Counted from the first letter of the stretch, positions 43,902-54,700 are shown. The stretch: 64,000 nucleotides of DNA from Bedellia somnulentella (GCA_963576735.1 CAUYWD010000078.1:20614-84613); one strand, 5' to 3'. Made by a program: numbers and translations. Notes: generated by a model from the sequence alone, not told the origin.

Positions 43902-44693
43902 GCTTTGTTAAATGAAACAATTTGGTGGTAAAATCATAATGGACTCTGCCATTGCCCAAAAAACGTTAAGAGGGCCCAAAATTTTAGTTGCCTCATACAA
44001 CAACATGCGGTAATGTTAATTCTAAGTAAACCCTATATACAAATAAATATGTTATATGCCAATAATTATCATCATCTCAAATCTCATTACTATATGAGTT
44101 GTGGCAGAATTCTTCCTACTCTGGTACATGTAAATAAATACAACCTAGGTAGTTTTAGTAGTTAAGAAGTTCAAAAAAATATTGAAAATGCTGATTCTAG
44201 GCCTACAATAAATAACATAATGTAGGCCTACATAGCAATACCATAACATAGCATAAAAGTTTCATTTGTTTCTTGTTAGTTGGCTTATTCCAAACTTTAA
44301 ACTGTTGCATTGTTATTAATGTAAACATACCTTGGGTTGCTACCTAGATCTTAGCTTTTGTTTCCACTGTACTTTACAAACCGGCTGTTATTTTATGAAA
44401 TTGCTTGACTAAGTGGACTAGTTTGTAGTTTTTTAAAAAGGTAGTTTATGCACAAGAAAACGCACATTTACGTTATATATACGCAGGTTTTCTTTTATAA
44501 CTTTGAGGTTGACTTAATATGATCTCGTATTAATTTAGACTATATCGTCACATTTCTTGGACATAGTGCTGCTTGAATTCATGACGGAAAATAGCTGATA
44601 GTCTTTAATTCACAAATTAACAACTTTTCTTCAGTATCGGCATTTTGCAGCATAACGATGTATCATAGTGGTTTCTATGAGTTAAATACTTAC

Positions 44694-44773
44694 AGTTTTT
44701 CGTTGCAGATTCGTCTTAATCGTTCATTATCCCTGATACCATTCTCAATTTCGTTGCTGCGATGAGCAGCCAT
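44694..44773 (-). CDS. Candidate first exon of an unknown gene
   Basis: Minus strand ATG at 44773, 26 codons reading 'MAAHRSNEIENGIRDNERLR' and on, followed by a strong donor (CT|GTAAGTATTT). A second candidate exon at about 42841-42789 ('DNAVVKIKNVLWYEQNK', with acceptor TTTCAG and donor GTAAAC) lies further along, but the phase between the two does not match, so another exon or decay must be assumed. Family unknown. Confidence 0.3.
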
Positions 44774-45185
44774 TATTGTTTATTTTGGTAAAAATATGTA
44801 TGGTTGAATCATCTGTCAGTTATGTTATGTGTAATGTTATTTTACTAATTCAAGAGTTGAATGTGTGCACGACTGTTCACTGCGGTCAATGTATTTTTAA
44901 TTTACTAGGGTGATAATAATAGACAACAAAACGTTTACTTGGAAGTGACTTTGAAGGTGTTTAGAGTCTGAAACTAGCCTTAATTGATTGAACTGTAAAT
45001 GTCGGTCAAATGGTTCAATACCACAACTTTCACAGCTCGATAACAATTAACGGGCTCGAAGGTTGTATCGAGTACTATGTACAGTACGCCTCGTGCTCGC
45101 AGTTTGGGAAAGAGATCGATAGAAAACTTCGATAAGATAGTGTGTATATCGACATGGCCATTTTTGCTCGTGCTTGCCCCGCTGG

Positions 45186-45395
45186 ATTAGAATATCCTAC
45201 CCAAAAAGACTGTTTCTTCAAAATTGCTGTCATTTTGGGAATTTCAGTGAAATCAGTAGAAAGAGTTATGAAAGAATACAAGTCAACTAACTAATCAATT
45301 AAAATCTCATCCCAATAAAGAATCCTGTACCTTACGTCTATATAGTATCAAAACTCTTACAATAGCATCTAAAAAACGCTCAATTCAAACCTTAA
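45186..45395 (+). repeat. HTH-derived satellite unit, right part after the insertion
   Basis: Continues the unit broken at 37601. Here the HTH-like frame lacks the TAA found in blocks 1 and 2: 'CCCAAAAAGACTGTTTC' reads through, giving 'FKIAVILGISVKSVERVM'. This is therefore the least decayed version of the coding segment. Confidence 0.7.
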
Positions 45396-45731
45396 TACAT
45401 CCTCTCGGAAATTACTCGGAAACCTCTTACTCCTTAGTGGTCACTGTATGTGCGACCCCATACTGAAGGTGGCAGAGGAGATATTCTGAAGAAGATTATA
45501 GTCGAGCTCAACGGCTTACATCTTCTGAACCGTCTGTATTTGCCTAAACTTCCATACGTGGTGAACCGCCACGGCTGGTGCGAGTTCCCCGTCAAGATCT
45601 GGTTGCATTTCAACCTCCCCAAACTTAACAAACCCATTAGCGTTGTTCGTTTATTCTCTGCTACCATTTATTATGTTCGTGTTTCTCTGCTACCAACAAC
45701 TATGTTCGTGTTTCTGTGTTATTCCAAGTGA
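45396..45731 (+). pseudogene. YEATS-domain-like fragment
   Basis: The frame 45450-45731 contains 'YVVNRHGWCEFPVKIWLHFN' followed by 'LNKPISVV', resembling the core of YEATS domains (YEATS2/D12 type), which bind acylated histone tails in chromatin complexes. Only the middle of the domain is present, no introns are seen in it, and flanking sequence is repeat-derived. It is interpreted as a host gene fragment or retrocopy remnant; not functional. Identification rests on this one stretch. Confidence 0.45.
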
Positions 45732-46026
45732 TGTTTGTTCTTCAGTGATGGAAGGCTTATCGCTACACTGGCCGGCAGCACAACAATCAAGTTTCCTTTT
45801 AGCTTCAAATCAGTGAAATGAGGAAACTCTGATCATTAGGCTGGAACTGGTGAGGTGTTCAGTCCTTAGTTCTTCCAAGTGGTTTGCTGGCTATCTTCAA
45901 TAATTTGTGGAGATCTGAATGCATTTAGTCTGGGATCAATAATACGATTCCCTGTCCAAAGGATATCGCGTCTTTTTATTCCTTTCTTTTCATATTTAAC
46001 TAATATCTTCGACAGCTTTTAAAGTT

Positions 46027-46326
46027 ATTTTAATGTTATTTGACATGAATTCCTCATGTGGGGATTATTACTCATAAATAAAAGATGTTATTAAAGGAAA
46101 GAAAAAAAAAAATCCGTCCGAATTAGTTAAAATTCGGAGGTAGGAAACGCAAACACTACTTGAACGTGTAAAAAAGAAAACAAAGGATAGAGAAATTTCG
46201 CGCTGGATGCCAACTGACACTGTAGCTCAGTTGGCAGAGCGACGGGGGCGTATACCCGAAGGTCGCGGGTTCGAACCCCGCCAGTGTCGAAATTTTTCTT
46301 TCCTTTAATAACATCTTTTATTTATG
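46027..46326. mobile_element. 300-bp element with inverted ends and a tRNA-like gene
   Basis: Flanked by the 13-bp target duplication 'AGCTTTTAAAGTT' (46014-46026 and 46327-46339). It contains 'CATAAATAAAAGATGTTATT'+AAAGGAAAGAAAAA and, at the right end, its exact inverse, so the interior lies between ~35-bp inverted arms. The interior is inverted relative to the same sequence in the 315-bp tandem units at 12.5 and 27.8 kb. A tRNA-like sequence followed by a T-run terminator is inside. Confidence 0.75.
46216..46288 (+). other. tRNA-like sequence with perfect acceptor and T arms
   Basis: 73 nt: acceptor GACACTG/CAGTGTC (7 bp), D arm GCTC/GAGC, T arm GCGGG/CCCGC with TTCGAAC loop. The anticodon arm is CGGG/CCCG with an 8-nt loop, which is not canonical, so a working tRNA is unlikely. 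Box A and B are perfect and 'ATTTTTC' follows as a polymerase III terminator. It is part of the mobile element. Confidence 0.65.
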
Positions 46327-46469
46327 AGCTTTTAAAGTTTAAAATTTTCGTGCAGGTCAGTAAATGAATGTCCTTTGGCCAAATATCTGAAAAAAAATAC
46401 AGTACATTAGTCGGTATTATGTATGTATATTCAGTGACGGGCACACAGATTTTTCATGGGGTGGGCTGA

Positions 46470-47003
46470 ATGGACGAAATAAAGCGACGAATGGCGATTG
46501 CAAGGTCTTCTATGGACAGACTTAGGAAAATATGGAAGAACCGCAACATCACCAAAGCCACAAAGACCCGGCTAGTCAGAGCGCTTGTGTTCCCCATATT
46601 CCTTTATGCTGCAGAGACATGGACGCTTCGGGAAAGCGAGAAGAAGAGGATTGATGCTCTTGAGATGTGGTGCTGGAGGAAAATGCTTGGGATATCGTGG
46701 ACAGAGTTCCGTACCAATGACTCAATCCTCCAAGAACTAGGTGTCAAACAGCGCCTATCATCTATAGTCCAAGCTCGTATCTTAACCTTCTTCGGACATA
46801 TATCTCGACGCGGGCGCATGTCAATCGAGCGACTGGTGGTACAGGGCAGAGTAGAGGGCACCCGAATGCGTGGTCGATCACCAATGAGATGGACGGACCA
46901 AATAAAAGCAGCGCTGGATGACCCCCTGTACCAATGCACCAAAAAAACAGCCCTCAGAGAGGAATGGCGACGAATTGTGCGGCGGGTCACCCAACCAAAA
47001 TGA
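46470..47003 (+). pseudogene. RTE-type LINE reverse transcriptase, C-terminal part
   Basis: 177 residues: 'MDEIKRRMAIARSSMDRLRK', 'VRALVFPIFLYAAETWTLRE', 'EMWCWRKMLGISWTEFRTND', 'ILTFFGHISRRG'. This is the thumb/C-terminal region of RTE-like endonuclease-reverse transcriptases of insects. Catalytic RT motifs are upstream and absent (5' truncation). The frame itself is clean and ends naturally near 'VRRVTQPK'. Confidence 0.85.
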
Positions 47004-47146
47004 CGACCACGACCACTCTGTCAAGAGTGTTACGACTGAGAAGAGAAGGGCTGAATGAGTACGAGTTCAGTAACTGTCATAACTGCTATTTTTTATAAGT
47101 AGGTAGGTAGGTACATATATAAAAAATATAAGTTTCTTTTTTTCAG

Positions 47147-47760
47147 GTAAATCTGTCTTCAAAAAATGGAAGAATGTCAAGGACATTTTTTTTAAATACG
47201 TAGCAAAGATGAAAACTAAGAGATCAGGATCCGGAGCAAATGTCACAAAAAAATATCATTTATTCGAACAATTAACTTTTTTGAAAAAAAATGCATCGTG
47301 CAAGACCCAGTCGAGTATTGCAAGAAACAGTACAGAGAATCTAGAAGAACAAGCTGAACAACCATGCGAGGAAACTCCTGTTGCACATGCAACTCCAGTA
47401 CAAATGCACGAACCGAGTACTTCAAATCCTACATCCAACCGCAAACGCAAACCAGATGTCTTTGAAACAGAAGTTTTGAACATTTTAAAAAACAATAAAG
47501 ATAATCGGCATTTATCTTTTTTTAAAAGTCTTTTGCCAAGTATCGAAAATTTTGATGATCAGCAAACATTACAGTTTCAGAGTAGAGTACTACAACTTAT
47601 AACAGAAATAAAGTACCCAGTTCAGAACTCATTGAACTACGGCTACCAAACTGGATATAATACAGCGGCTTATGATTATCGTCAGAGCACCCCCTCTACA
47701 TTCTCTCAGACTTCTGTACAATCACCAATGTCCGACGGAAGTTTACCCGAATTTAATTAA
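47147..47760 (+). CDS. MADF/BESS accessory protein of a PIF/Harbinger element, last exon
   Basis: Exon starts after acceptor 'TTTTTTTCAG' (47146). It encodes the C-terminal half of a MADF domain ('KKWKNVKDIFFKYVAKM', 'KKYHLFEQLTFL'), an acidic linker, and a BESS-like motif ('HLSFFKSLLPSIENFDDQQT'), ending with a Tyr/Ser-rich tail. PIF/Harbinger elements carry such a DNA-binding partner for nuclear import of the transposase. The transposase exon lies convergently at 48176-47880. The first exon (MADF N-terminal half) was not found upstream; a LINE end occupies that place. Confidence 0.72.
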
Positions 47761-47879
47761 AATATAAAAAACTTTGTGATGTAACTGCAACTAAGTGCCT
47801 TATAAACCTAATTGTTTACTATTTAAAACTACATAAAACTGAATTTTAATAAGTACTTGTATAAGTTTTATTTTACTTA

Positions 47880-48176
47880 CGTTAATGTCACCATTAGCAT
47901 TTCAGGAGGCGGAATACATTCTCTCATATTTGTATCCTTGTGCTGCAAGCCATTGCGGAGGCTTTCTAATAGATGGTCAAATGTATTAATACTCATTCGG
48001 AAACAATTACGAAATTTCACAGGATTTCTTCTCAAACTCTCATAATCACAAAAAAACTTTCCGTTGGTTTTTCTTAAAGATATAAATGGGTGGATCCAAA
48101 ATTTTCTTGGTTTTTTCTTTTTACGACAATGTCGTAGAACACAGAGTAGCGTTGTAGTTATCACGATGTCGTCCAT
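47880..48176 (-). CDS. PIF/Harbinger transposase (HARBI1-like), first exon only
   Basis: Minus strand, starting at ATG 48176: 'RKKKKPRKFWIHPFISLRKT', 'NPVKFRNCFRMSINTFDHLL', 'DTNMRECIPPPEMLMVTL', followed by donor GTAAGT at about 47879. This is the N-terminal region of HARBI1-like transposases. The DDE catalytic exons are absent: only about 120 bp separate it from the accessory gene end, so the element is internally deleted and cannot move alone. Confidence 0.8.
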
Positions 48177-48474
48177 TATCTTCGATTGATCGAGTTAAAC
48201 TGGTCGTTGATCGCGACGCAGTACGTGTGGCGGTGTCGCCACACGCCATGTGTAAACTCTCGTAGGGTTGCGTAGCCGGCCGGTCACGGTCAAGGTTACG
48301 TCAGTCGTTAACTTGATTTCTATCTTGCTTCTCGTCGCCTCTCTTAATAACACTGGTAAACACTGTTTTTGTCACATGAACTTTGTTATGATTTTTAATT
48401 ATGTTGGTGTACCCTCATTAAAAATATATAACAGTTTTGTTTCGATCACTGCAAATAGCATGGACTGCCCGAAT

Positions 48475-49150
48475 GGACTGGTGGTGGTGGTGCACTCAAA
48501 GCAAAATAAAGAGTAATGAAATTTATCATGTAAGAGAAAAAAACGCTCAATTCAAACGTAAGTAATAATTAAGGGTAATAATTTCATAAGAGTAATAATT
48601 TCTTATTCCGAAGCTCTAGCTTCCCCTACTTGGAATCTATAGCTGTGAGTATATGACTGAAAAAGAAAGGATTCGCAACGTCTACAAATATGTCTTTCAT
48701 TTGTTGCTATCAACTTTAATACCAGGATTAGAATATCCTACCCAAAAAGGCTGCTGTTACTACTACTGTACCCAAAAAGTTTCTTCAAAATTGCTGTCAT
48801 TTTGGGAATTCCAGTGAAATCAGTAGAAAGAGTTATGAAAGAATCAAAGTCAAATAATTAATCAATTCAAATCTCATCTCAATAAAGAATCCTGGACCTT
48901 ACATCTATATAATATCAAAACTCTTACAATAGCATCTTTGGGCGGAGTAGCTAATGTCCCAAACTGTGGCTAAAAATTTAGCACGAACCAACGAAAAAGC
49001 ACTAGGCTCCTTTGTAGTTGTACCGCGAAAGCTGCAAATAGCAGCCCGAATGGACTGGTGGTGGTGGTGCACTCGAAGCAAATAACGAGTAATGAAATTT
49101 TACTAAATCTTTATCATGTAAGAGAAAAAAAAACGCTCAATTCAAACCGC
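48475..49150. repeat. HTH-derived satellite, block 3
   Basis: Satellite sequence with HTH-like segment at about 48653-48860. It is modified by a short tandem insertion ('GGCTGCTGTTACTACTACTG') that also occurs in the copies at 51455 and 55470, so these three copies share a common origin. Confidence 0.75.
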
Positions 49151-49510
49151 GCGCGCCTTTCGTGCGGTGCGGCACCGAAAGTATAGGACTTTCTCATCTT
49201 TCGGGGTGGATTTCTAGGATATTTGAATGGGTATGAATGAGACAACCTGATTTATGTAATGACCTATTAATGAAGTAGCTTTTTGCATTATCAGAATATT
49301 GGGTATCATTTTTGATACACCCGCACTGAATTATGTTTTTTATTGCCCAGTGCTAAAGGTGCAATCCTGGACCTAATGTCTATATAGTATCAAAACTCTT
49401 ACAATAGCATCATTGGGCGGAGCAGCGAATGTCTCAAACTTTGGCTTGTGGTGTGTACGCATAAATAATTATATTTATTTATTTACATCCCACATTATAT
49501 TATATAATTT

Positions 49511-50143
49511 ATGTTTACTTCATCATCATCATCATCATCAGTCCACACTCGTCCACTGCTGGACATAGGCATCTCCCATGGCGCGCCACCTCTTTCTATC
49601 CTCGGCCAGCCTCATGCGTTACCAGATGTTTTCATATGGCTTATAAGTGACGGAAAACGACTTGCATACCTAAGAATCCCAGCTCGAGATCTGATTTATT
49701 CAGAGCACTATATGGAATCCGGTAAATTATGTGGAAAAATGCAAACTCTATTTATGAAGTGGCCGGAAAAGAAAATATTTCATCAGGCTGGATGTTGCAT
49801 CCCAGCTAAAACTTACTTGTTTTTATGGCTTGGAGACTTTGAAGATCAAAAGCACTATATCGATAGCCTTCCGAAAGGATATTCTCTCAATGGAGAACAT
49901 AAAAACACCGTCCCGACTTCACTAACATATGTGGAAAAACATGAGTTTCAACTAAGAGCTTACATTTATCAAGCTAGATCTTTGATTGGATCTGATGCTT
50001 CAGGATTATCTGATCCATACGCAACAATTATTATCGGAGAGCATGTCGCAACAACGCAAGTAATTGACGAAACTCTCAGTCCAACCTGGGATGAACTAAT
50101 TATAATAGATAAAATTAGTATTCATAGCACACTATATTTTTAA
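49511..50143 (+). CDS. Ferlin-derived fragment in TE composite, copy 1
   Basis: 210-residue intact frame. Residues 1-36 come from a common insect repeat ('CCACTGCTGGACATAGG'). From residue 37, 'LPDVFIWLISDGKRLAYLRI', 'CGKMQTLFMKWPEKK', 'YLFLWLGDFEDQKHYIDSLP' and 'HEFQLRAYIYQARSLIGSDA' match the FerB-C2 region of ferlins, membrane-fusion C2 proteins; 'SGLSDPYATIIIGEHVATTQ' is the start of the C2 calcium-binding loop. The last ~9 residues are not ferlin. There are no introns, although ferlin genes have many, so it is a processed or cDNA-derived capture. Expression is unknown. Confidence 0.78.
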   Translation: MFTSSSSSSSVHTRPLLDIGISHGAPPLSILGQPHALPDVFIWLISDGKRLAYLRIPARDLIYSEHYMESGKLCGKMQTLFMKWPEKKIFHQAGCCIPAKTYLFLWLGDFEDQKHYIDSLPKGYSLNGEHKNTVPTSLTYVEKHEFQLRAYIYQARSLIGSDASGLSDPYATIIIGEHVATTQVIDETLSPTWDELIIIDKISIHSTLYF

Positions 50144-50327
50144 TTATGTTGGTGTACCCTCATTAAAAATATATAACAGTTTCGATCACATCCAGTTTTT
50201 TTGTGACAGCTACATATTCATTTCTGACCTCATATACGTTTCTTTGTTAACATAACTGCATTTAGTCGACTGTGTAACTATTGTGTTTGCTAAATTACAT
50301 TTTATTTACATTAGTTAGATCGTAAAT

Positions 50328-51070
50328 ATGCCACGAAAGTGTTTGAACAACCCGGACAATTTTTGTTATGAGTGTGGAGAATTAACTTTTACATCTCAGC
50401 GTCGAAATTTCACATCACTAATTGAACAGTGCTATTCAGACTATTTTGGTTTTCCTGTGAGGAATCAAGACAAATCTTGGGTTCCACATAAATGTTGTGT
50501 AACGTGTGTGAGGCTCCTTTTAGGTTGGGCTAAACAAGAACCTAGACATTTGTCATTTGCTATACCAATGATTTGGACGGAACCAAAGGATCATGTAAGT
50601 GATTGTTATTTTTGTTTGACTCAAACAAAAGCTATTACTACCAAATCTACACACTATCCAGTATCCAAACTTGTCTTCGGCCAAGAGACCCATCCTACAT
50701 AGTGCCGAACTGCCTGTGCCGATGCCTCCAAATTGCCTCCAAATTTGTTCTCAGTCAGCATAATAAGGTATCTGAAGATAGTGACCCAAGTTATGAACCG
50801 TCAACTTCAAAAGAACCGCACTTATTGACACAACGTGATTTAAACGATTTAGTACGTGATTTGAATCTGTCTACTAAACAGGCTGAGCTTTTGGGGTCTA
50901 GATTAAACGACTGGAATTTACTTTCTCGTGGTACAAAGATTTCTTATTTTCGACGTCGTGACGATGAAATAAAACCTTACTTTTCTGAAGCAGGTGATTT
51001 AGTCTATTGTAATAACGTTCCTGTTGTGATGAATTTATCAAATGTCGAATATGATCCAAGTCACTGGTGA
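50328..51070 (+). pseudogene. Transposase-like gene, copy 1 (frameshifted, truncated)
   Basis: Starts at ATG 50328 with a Cys-rich N-terminus ('NFCYECGELTF', 'PHKCCVTCVRLLLGW', 'DHVSDCYFC'), probably a zinc-binding DNA recognition domain. At about 50665-50680 it changes frame and continues to 'NDWNLLSRGTKISYFRRRDD' and 'DLVYCNNVPVVMNL', then a TGA after 'DPSHW'. The same family appears widely in arthropod genomes as an uncharacterised TE protein. The 3' part is missing: homology to copy 2 ends near 51165. Confidence 0.68.
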
Positions 51071-51454
51071 CTGTTTATTGACTCTTCAAAAACTAGTTTG
51101 AAAGCAGTGTTACTGCATAACGGAAACAAACTTCCTTCAGTGCCGATTGCTCATGGTTCTAATCCTAATATTAGGGCAATTACCTTCAAATCTCCACAAA
51201 CTTCCAGTTGTGTTCGTTATGTTGAATCTTTTCCAAGATAAAATAATAGATAGATTTAATAGTTTCACAAGATACTTTTATATTACAAGCCTCGCCCAGT
51301 GGTACATAGTGGTATAAAGTATGTATAATATAGTGGCTGTAACACGAAAACAAGACCTGATGGAATCAAAGTAAATATAGTTTTTATATGAGGGTAGGTA
51401 GGTAATTCAATATTAGTAAGCACCTTTCTTGTTACAAATTTTTGTTGACCAGTG

Positions 51455-51870
51455 ATATCCTACCCAAAAAGGCTGCTGTTACTACTACTGTACCCAAAAA
51501 GTTTCTTCAAAATTGCTGTCATTTTGGGAATTCCAGTGAAATCAGTAGAAAGAGTTATGAAAGAATCAAAGTCAACTAATTAATCAATTCAAATCTCATC
51601 TCAATAAAGAATCCTGGACCTTACATCTATATAATATCAAAACTCTTACAATAGCATCTTTGGGCGGAGTAGCTAATGTCCCAAACTGTGGCTAAAAATT
51701 TAGCACGAACCAACGAAAAAGCACTAGGCTCCTTTGTAGTTGTACCGCGAAAGCTGCAAATAGCAGCCCGAATGGACTGGTGGTGGTGGTGCACTCGAAG
51801 CAAATAACGAGTAATGAAATTTTACTAAATCTTTATCATGTAAGAGAAAAAAAACGCTCAATTCAAACCG
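51455..51870. repeat. HTH-derived satellite, block 4 (copy 2 leader)
   Basis: Begins abruptly at 'ATATCCTACCCAAAAAGGCT' directly after 'TTGTTGACCAGTG' and runs into the same 'CGCGCGCCTTTCGTGCGG' sequence that precedes each ferlin fragment. Confidence 0.75.
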
Positions 51871-52231
51871 CGCGCGCCTTTCGTGCGGTGCGGCACCGAA
51901 AGTATAGGACTTTCTCATCTTTCGGGGTGGATTTCTAGGATATTTGAATGGGTATGAATGAGACAACCTGATTTATGTAATGACCTATTAATGAAGTAGC
52001 TTTTTGCATTATCAGAATATTGGGTATCATTTTTGATACACCCGCACTGAATTATGTTTTTTATTGCCCAGTGCTAAAGGTGCAATCCTGGACCTAATGT
52101 CTATATAGTATCAAAACTCTTACAATAGCATCATTGGGCGGAGCAGCGAATGTCTCAAACTTTGGCTTGTGGTGTGTACGCATAAATAATTATATTTATT
52201 TATTTACATCCCACATTATATTATATTATTT

Positions 52232-52864
52232 ATGTTTACTTCATCATCATCATCATCATCAGTCCACACTCGTCCACTGCTGGACATAGGCATCTCCCAT
52301 GGCGCGCCACCTCTTTCTATCCTCGGCCAGCCTCATGCGTTACCAGATGTTTTCATATGGCTTATAAGTGACGGAAAACTAATTGCATACCTAAGAATCC
52401 CAGCTCGAGATCTGATTTATTCAGAGCACTATACGGAATCCGGTAAATTATGTGGAAAAATGCAAACTCTATTTATGAAGTGGCCGGAAAAGAAAATATT
52501 TCATCAGGCTGGATGTTGCATCCCAGCTAAAACTTACTTGTTTTTATGGCTTGGAGACTTTGAAGATCAAAAGCACTATATCGATAGCCTTCCGAAAGGA
52601 TATTCTCTCAATGGAGAACATAAAAACACCGTCCCGACTTCACTAACATATGTGGAAAAACATGAGTTTCAACTAAGAGCTTACATTTATCAAGCTAGAT
52701 CTTTGATTGGATCTGATGCTTCAGGATTATCTGATCCATACGCAACAATTATTATCGGAGAGCATGTCGCAACAACGCAAGTAATTGACGAAACTCTCAG
52801 TCCAACCTGGGATGAACTAATTATAATAGACAAAATTAGTATTCATAGCACACTATATTTTTAA
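52232..52864 (+). CDS. Ferlin-derived fragment in TE composite, copy 2
   Basis: Same 210-residue frame as copy 1, intact, with a few substitutions (for example 'DGKLIAYLRIP' instead of 'DGKRLAYLRIP', and 'EHYTES' instead of 'EHYMES'). All three copies keep the frame open whereas the transposase frames are broken. Confidence 0.78.
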   Translation: MFTSSSSSSSVHTRPLLDIGISHGAPPLSILGQPHALPDVFIWLISDGKLIAYLRIPARDLIYSEHYTESGKLCGKMQTLFMKWPEKKIFHQAGCCIPAKTYLFLWLGDFEDQKHYIDSLPKGYSLNGEHKNTVPTSLTYVEKHEFQLRAYIYQARSLIGSDASGLSDPYATIIIGEHVATTQVIDETLSPTWDELIIIDKISIHSTLYF

Positions 52865-53048
52865 TTATGTTGGTGTACCCTCATTAAAAATATATAACAG
52901 TTTCGATCACATCCAGTTTTTTTGTGACAGCTACATATTCATTTCTGACCTCATATACGTTTCTTTGTTAACATAACTGCATTTAGTCGACTGTGTAACT
53001 ATTGTGTTTGCTAAATTACATTTTATTTACATTAGTTAGATCGTAAAT

Positions 53049-54700
53049 ATGCCACGAAAGTGTTTGAACAACCCGGACAATTTTTGTTATGAGTGTGGAG
53101 AATTAACTTTTACATCTCAGCGTCGAAATTTCACATCACTAATTGAACAGTGCTATTCAGACTATTTTGGTTTTCCTGTGAGGAATCAAGACAAATCTTG
53201 GGTTCCACATAAATGTTGTGTAACGTGTGTGAGGCTCCTTTTAGGTTGGGCTAAACAAGAACCTAGACATTTGTCATTTGCTATACCAATGATTTGGACG
53301 GAACCAAAGGATCATGTAAGTGATTGTTATTTTTGTTTGACTCAAACAAAAGGTATTACTACCAAATCTACACACTATCCAGTATCCAAACTTGTCTTCG
53401 GCCAAGAGACCCATCCTACATAGTGCCGAACTGCCTGTGCCGATGCCTCCAAATTGCCTCCAAATTTGTTCTCAGTCAGCATAATAAGGTATCTGAAGAT
53501 AGTGACCCAAGTTATGAACCGTCAACTTCAAAAGAACCGCACTTATTGACACAACGTGATTTAAACGATTTAGTACGTGATTTGAATCTGTCTAATAAAC
53601 AGGCTGGGCTTTTGGGGTCTAGATTAAACGACTGGAATTTACTTTCTCGTGGTACAAAGATTTCTTATTTTCGACGTCGTGACGATGAAATAAAACCTTA
53701 CTTTTCTGAAGCAGGTGATTTAGTCTATTGTAATAACGTTCCTGTTGTGATGAATTTATTAAATGTCGAATATGATCCAAGTCACTGGTGACTGTTTATT
53801 GACTCTTCAAAAACTAGTTTGAAAGCAGTGTTACTGCATAACGGAAACAAACTTCCTTCAGTGCTGATTGCTCATGGTTCTAATATGAAAGAGACTTACG
53901 AAAATATAAGATTTACACTTGAAAAAATTGAATACAGTAAACACGCTTGGAAAATTTGTGGTGATTTTAAAGTCATTGCACTTTCACTTGGACTACAGCT
54001 TGGTTATACGAAATTTTGCTGTTTTATTTGTGAATGGGACAGTAGAGACAGAAAAAGTCACTATACAAAGAAAGTGTGGCCCAAGCGTGAATCACTAACT
54101 CCAGGCTATAAAAATGTGAAAAATGATCCTCTAGTGAACCCTGATGACATACTTTTACCACCGTTGCACATACAGCTTGGCCTGATATTTTTTTTTGTAA
54201 AAGCTATGCCTAAAGATGGAGATGGATTTTTATATCTAAAAGAGAAATTCCCTAAACTCAGCGAGGCAAAAATCAAAGAGGGAATATTTGTAGGCCCACA
54301 AATACGGCAATTGATGAAGGATAAGAGCTTTGAAGAAAAACTGAATGATCAGGAAAAACTCGCCTGGAAATGTTTTGTGAATGTTGTTCAAAATTTTCTA
54401 GGTAACCATAAAGCGGAAAATTACAAAGATTTAATAAATGAACTTATGATATCATTTGAAGCTTTGGGGTGTAATAGGTCCTTGAAAATACATATGCTGG
54501 ACTCTCATCTGGATTTCTTTCCGGCAAATTTGGGTGCTGTGAGTGACGAACAAGGTGAGAGGTTCCATCAAGACATTTCCTTAATGGAGAAGCGTTATCA
54601 AGGGAAATGGAGTTCAGGAATGCTAGCAGACTTAAAAGGGACCTACCGGAAGCCAAATATTCAAGACAATCATAAGTATCTATTAGATATTAGGAAATAA
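53049..54700 (+). pseudogene. Transposase-like gene, copy 2 (longest)
   Basis: The N-terminal Cys-rich part is at 53049-53423, with a frame change at about 53390; the continuation to 53791 is followed by an in-frame TGA after 'DPSHW' and then 53819-54700 in the same frame. The C-terminal part has 'KICGDFKVIALSLGLQLGYT', 'CCFICEWDSRDRKSHYT', 'LLPPLHIQLGLI', 'KIHMLDSHLDFFPANLGAVS' and 'DEQGERFHQDI'. Asp in the segment after the TGA, Asp in 'CGDFK' and Glu in 'GERFH' could be a DDE triad (inference). It represents an autonomous-type protein of an unclassified arthropod DNA element. Confidence 0.68.

Larger units (their letters stand above)
37602..45185. mobile_element. 7.58-kb insertion with 20-bp perfect inverted ends
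   Basis: The satellite unit sequence '...AACTTTAATA' (to 37601) continues at 45186 ('ATTAGAATATCC...'). The insert is bounded by 'CCAGCGGGGCAAGCACGAGC' (37602-37621) and its exact inverse (45166-45185). Subterminal motif 'TGCGAGCACGAGGC' occurs at 37699 and 37792 and inverted at 45088. The uninterrupted satellite has CCAGG at the site, so the target change is small. No transposase is seen inside; the content is SINEs, a MITE, interspersed repeats and a possible exon. The class is unknown: a DNA transposon-like or foldback element is inferred. Confidence 0.6.

Noticed and set aside
46216..46288. Functional tRNA gene
   Set aside because: Acceptor, D and T arms are perfect, but the anticodon arm has only 4 bp and an 8-nt loop, and the sequence sits in a mobile element with many copies.
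49511..49618. Ser-rich N-terminus of the ferlin frames as a signal or functional leader
   Set aside because: It is the translation of a (CAT)n run and a common insect repeat; the ferlin similarity only begins at residue 37.
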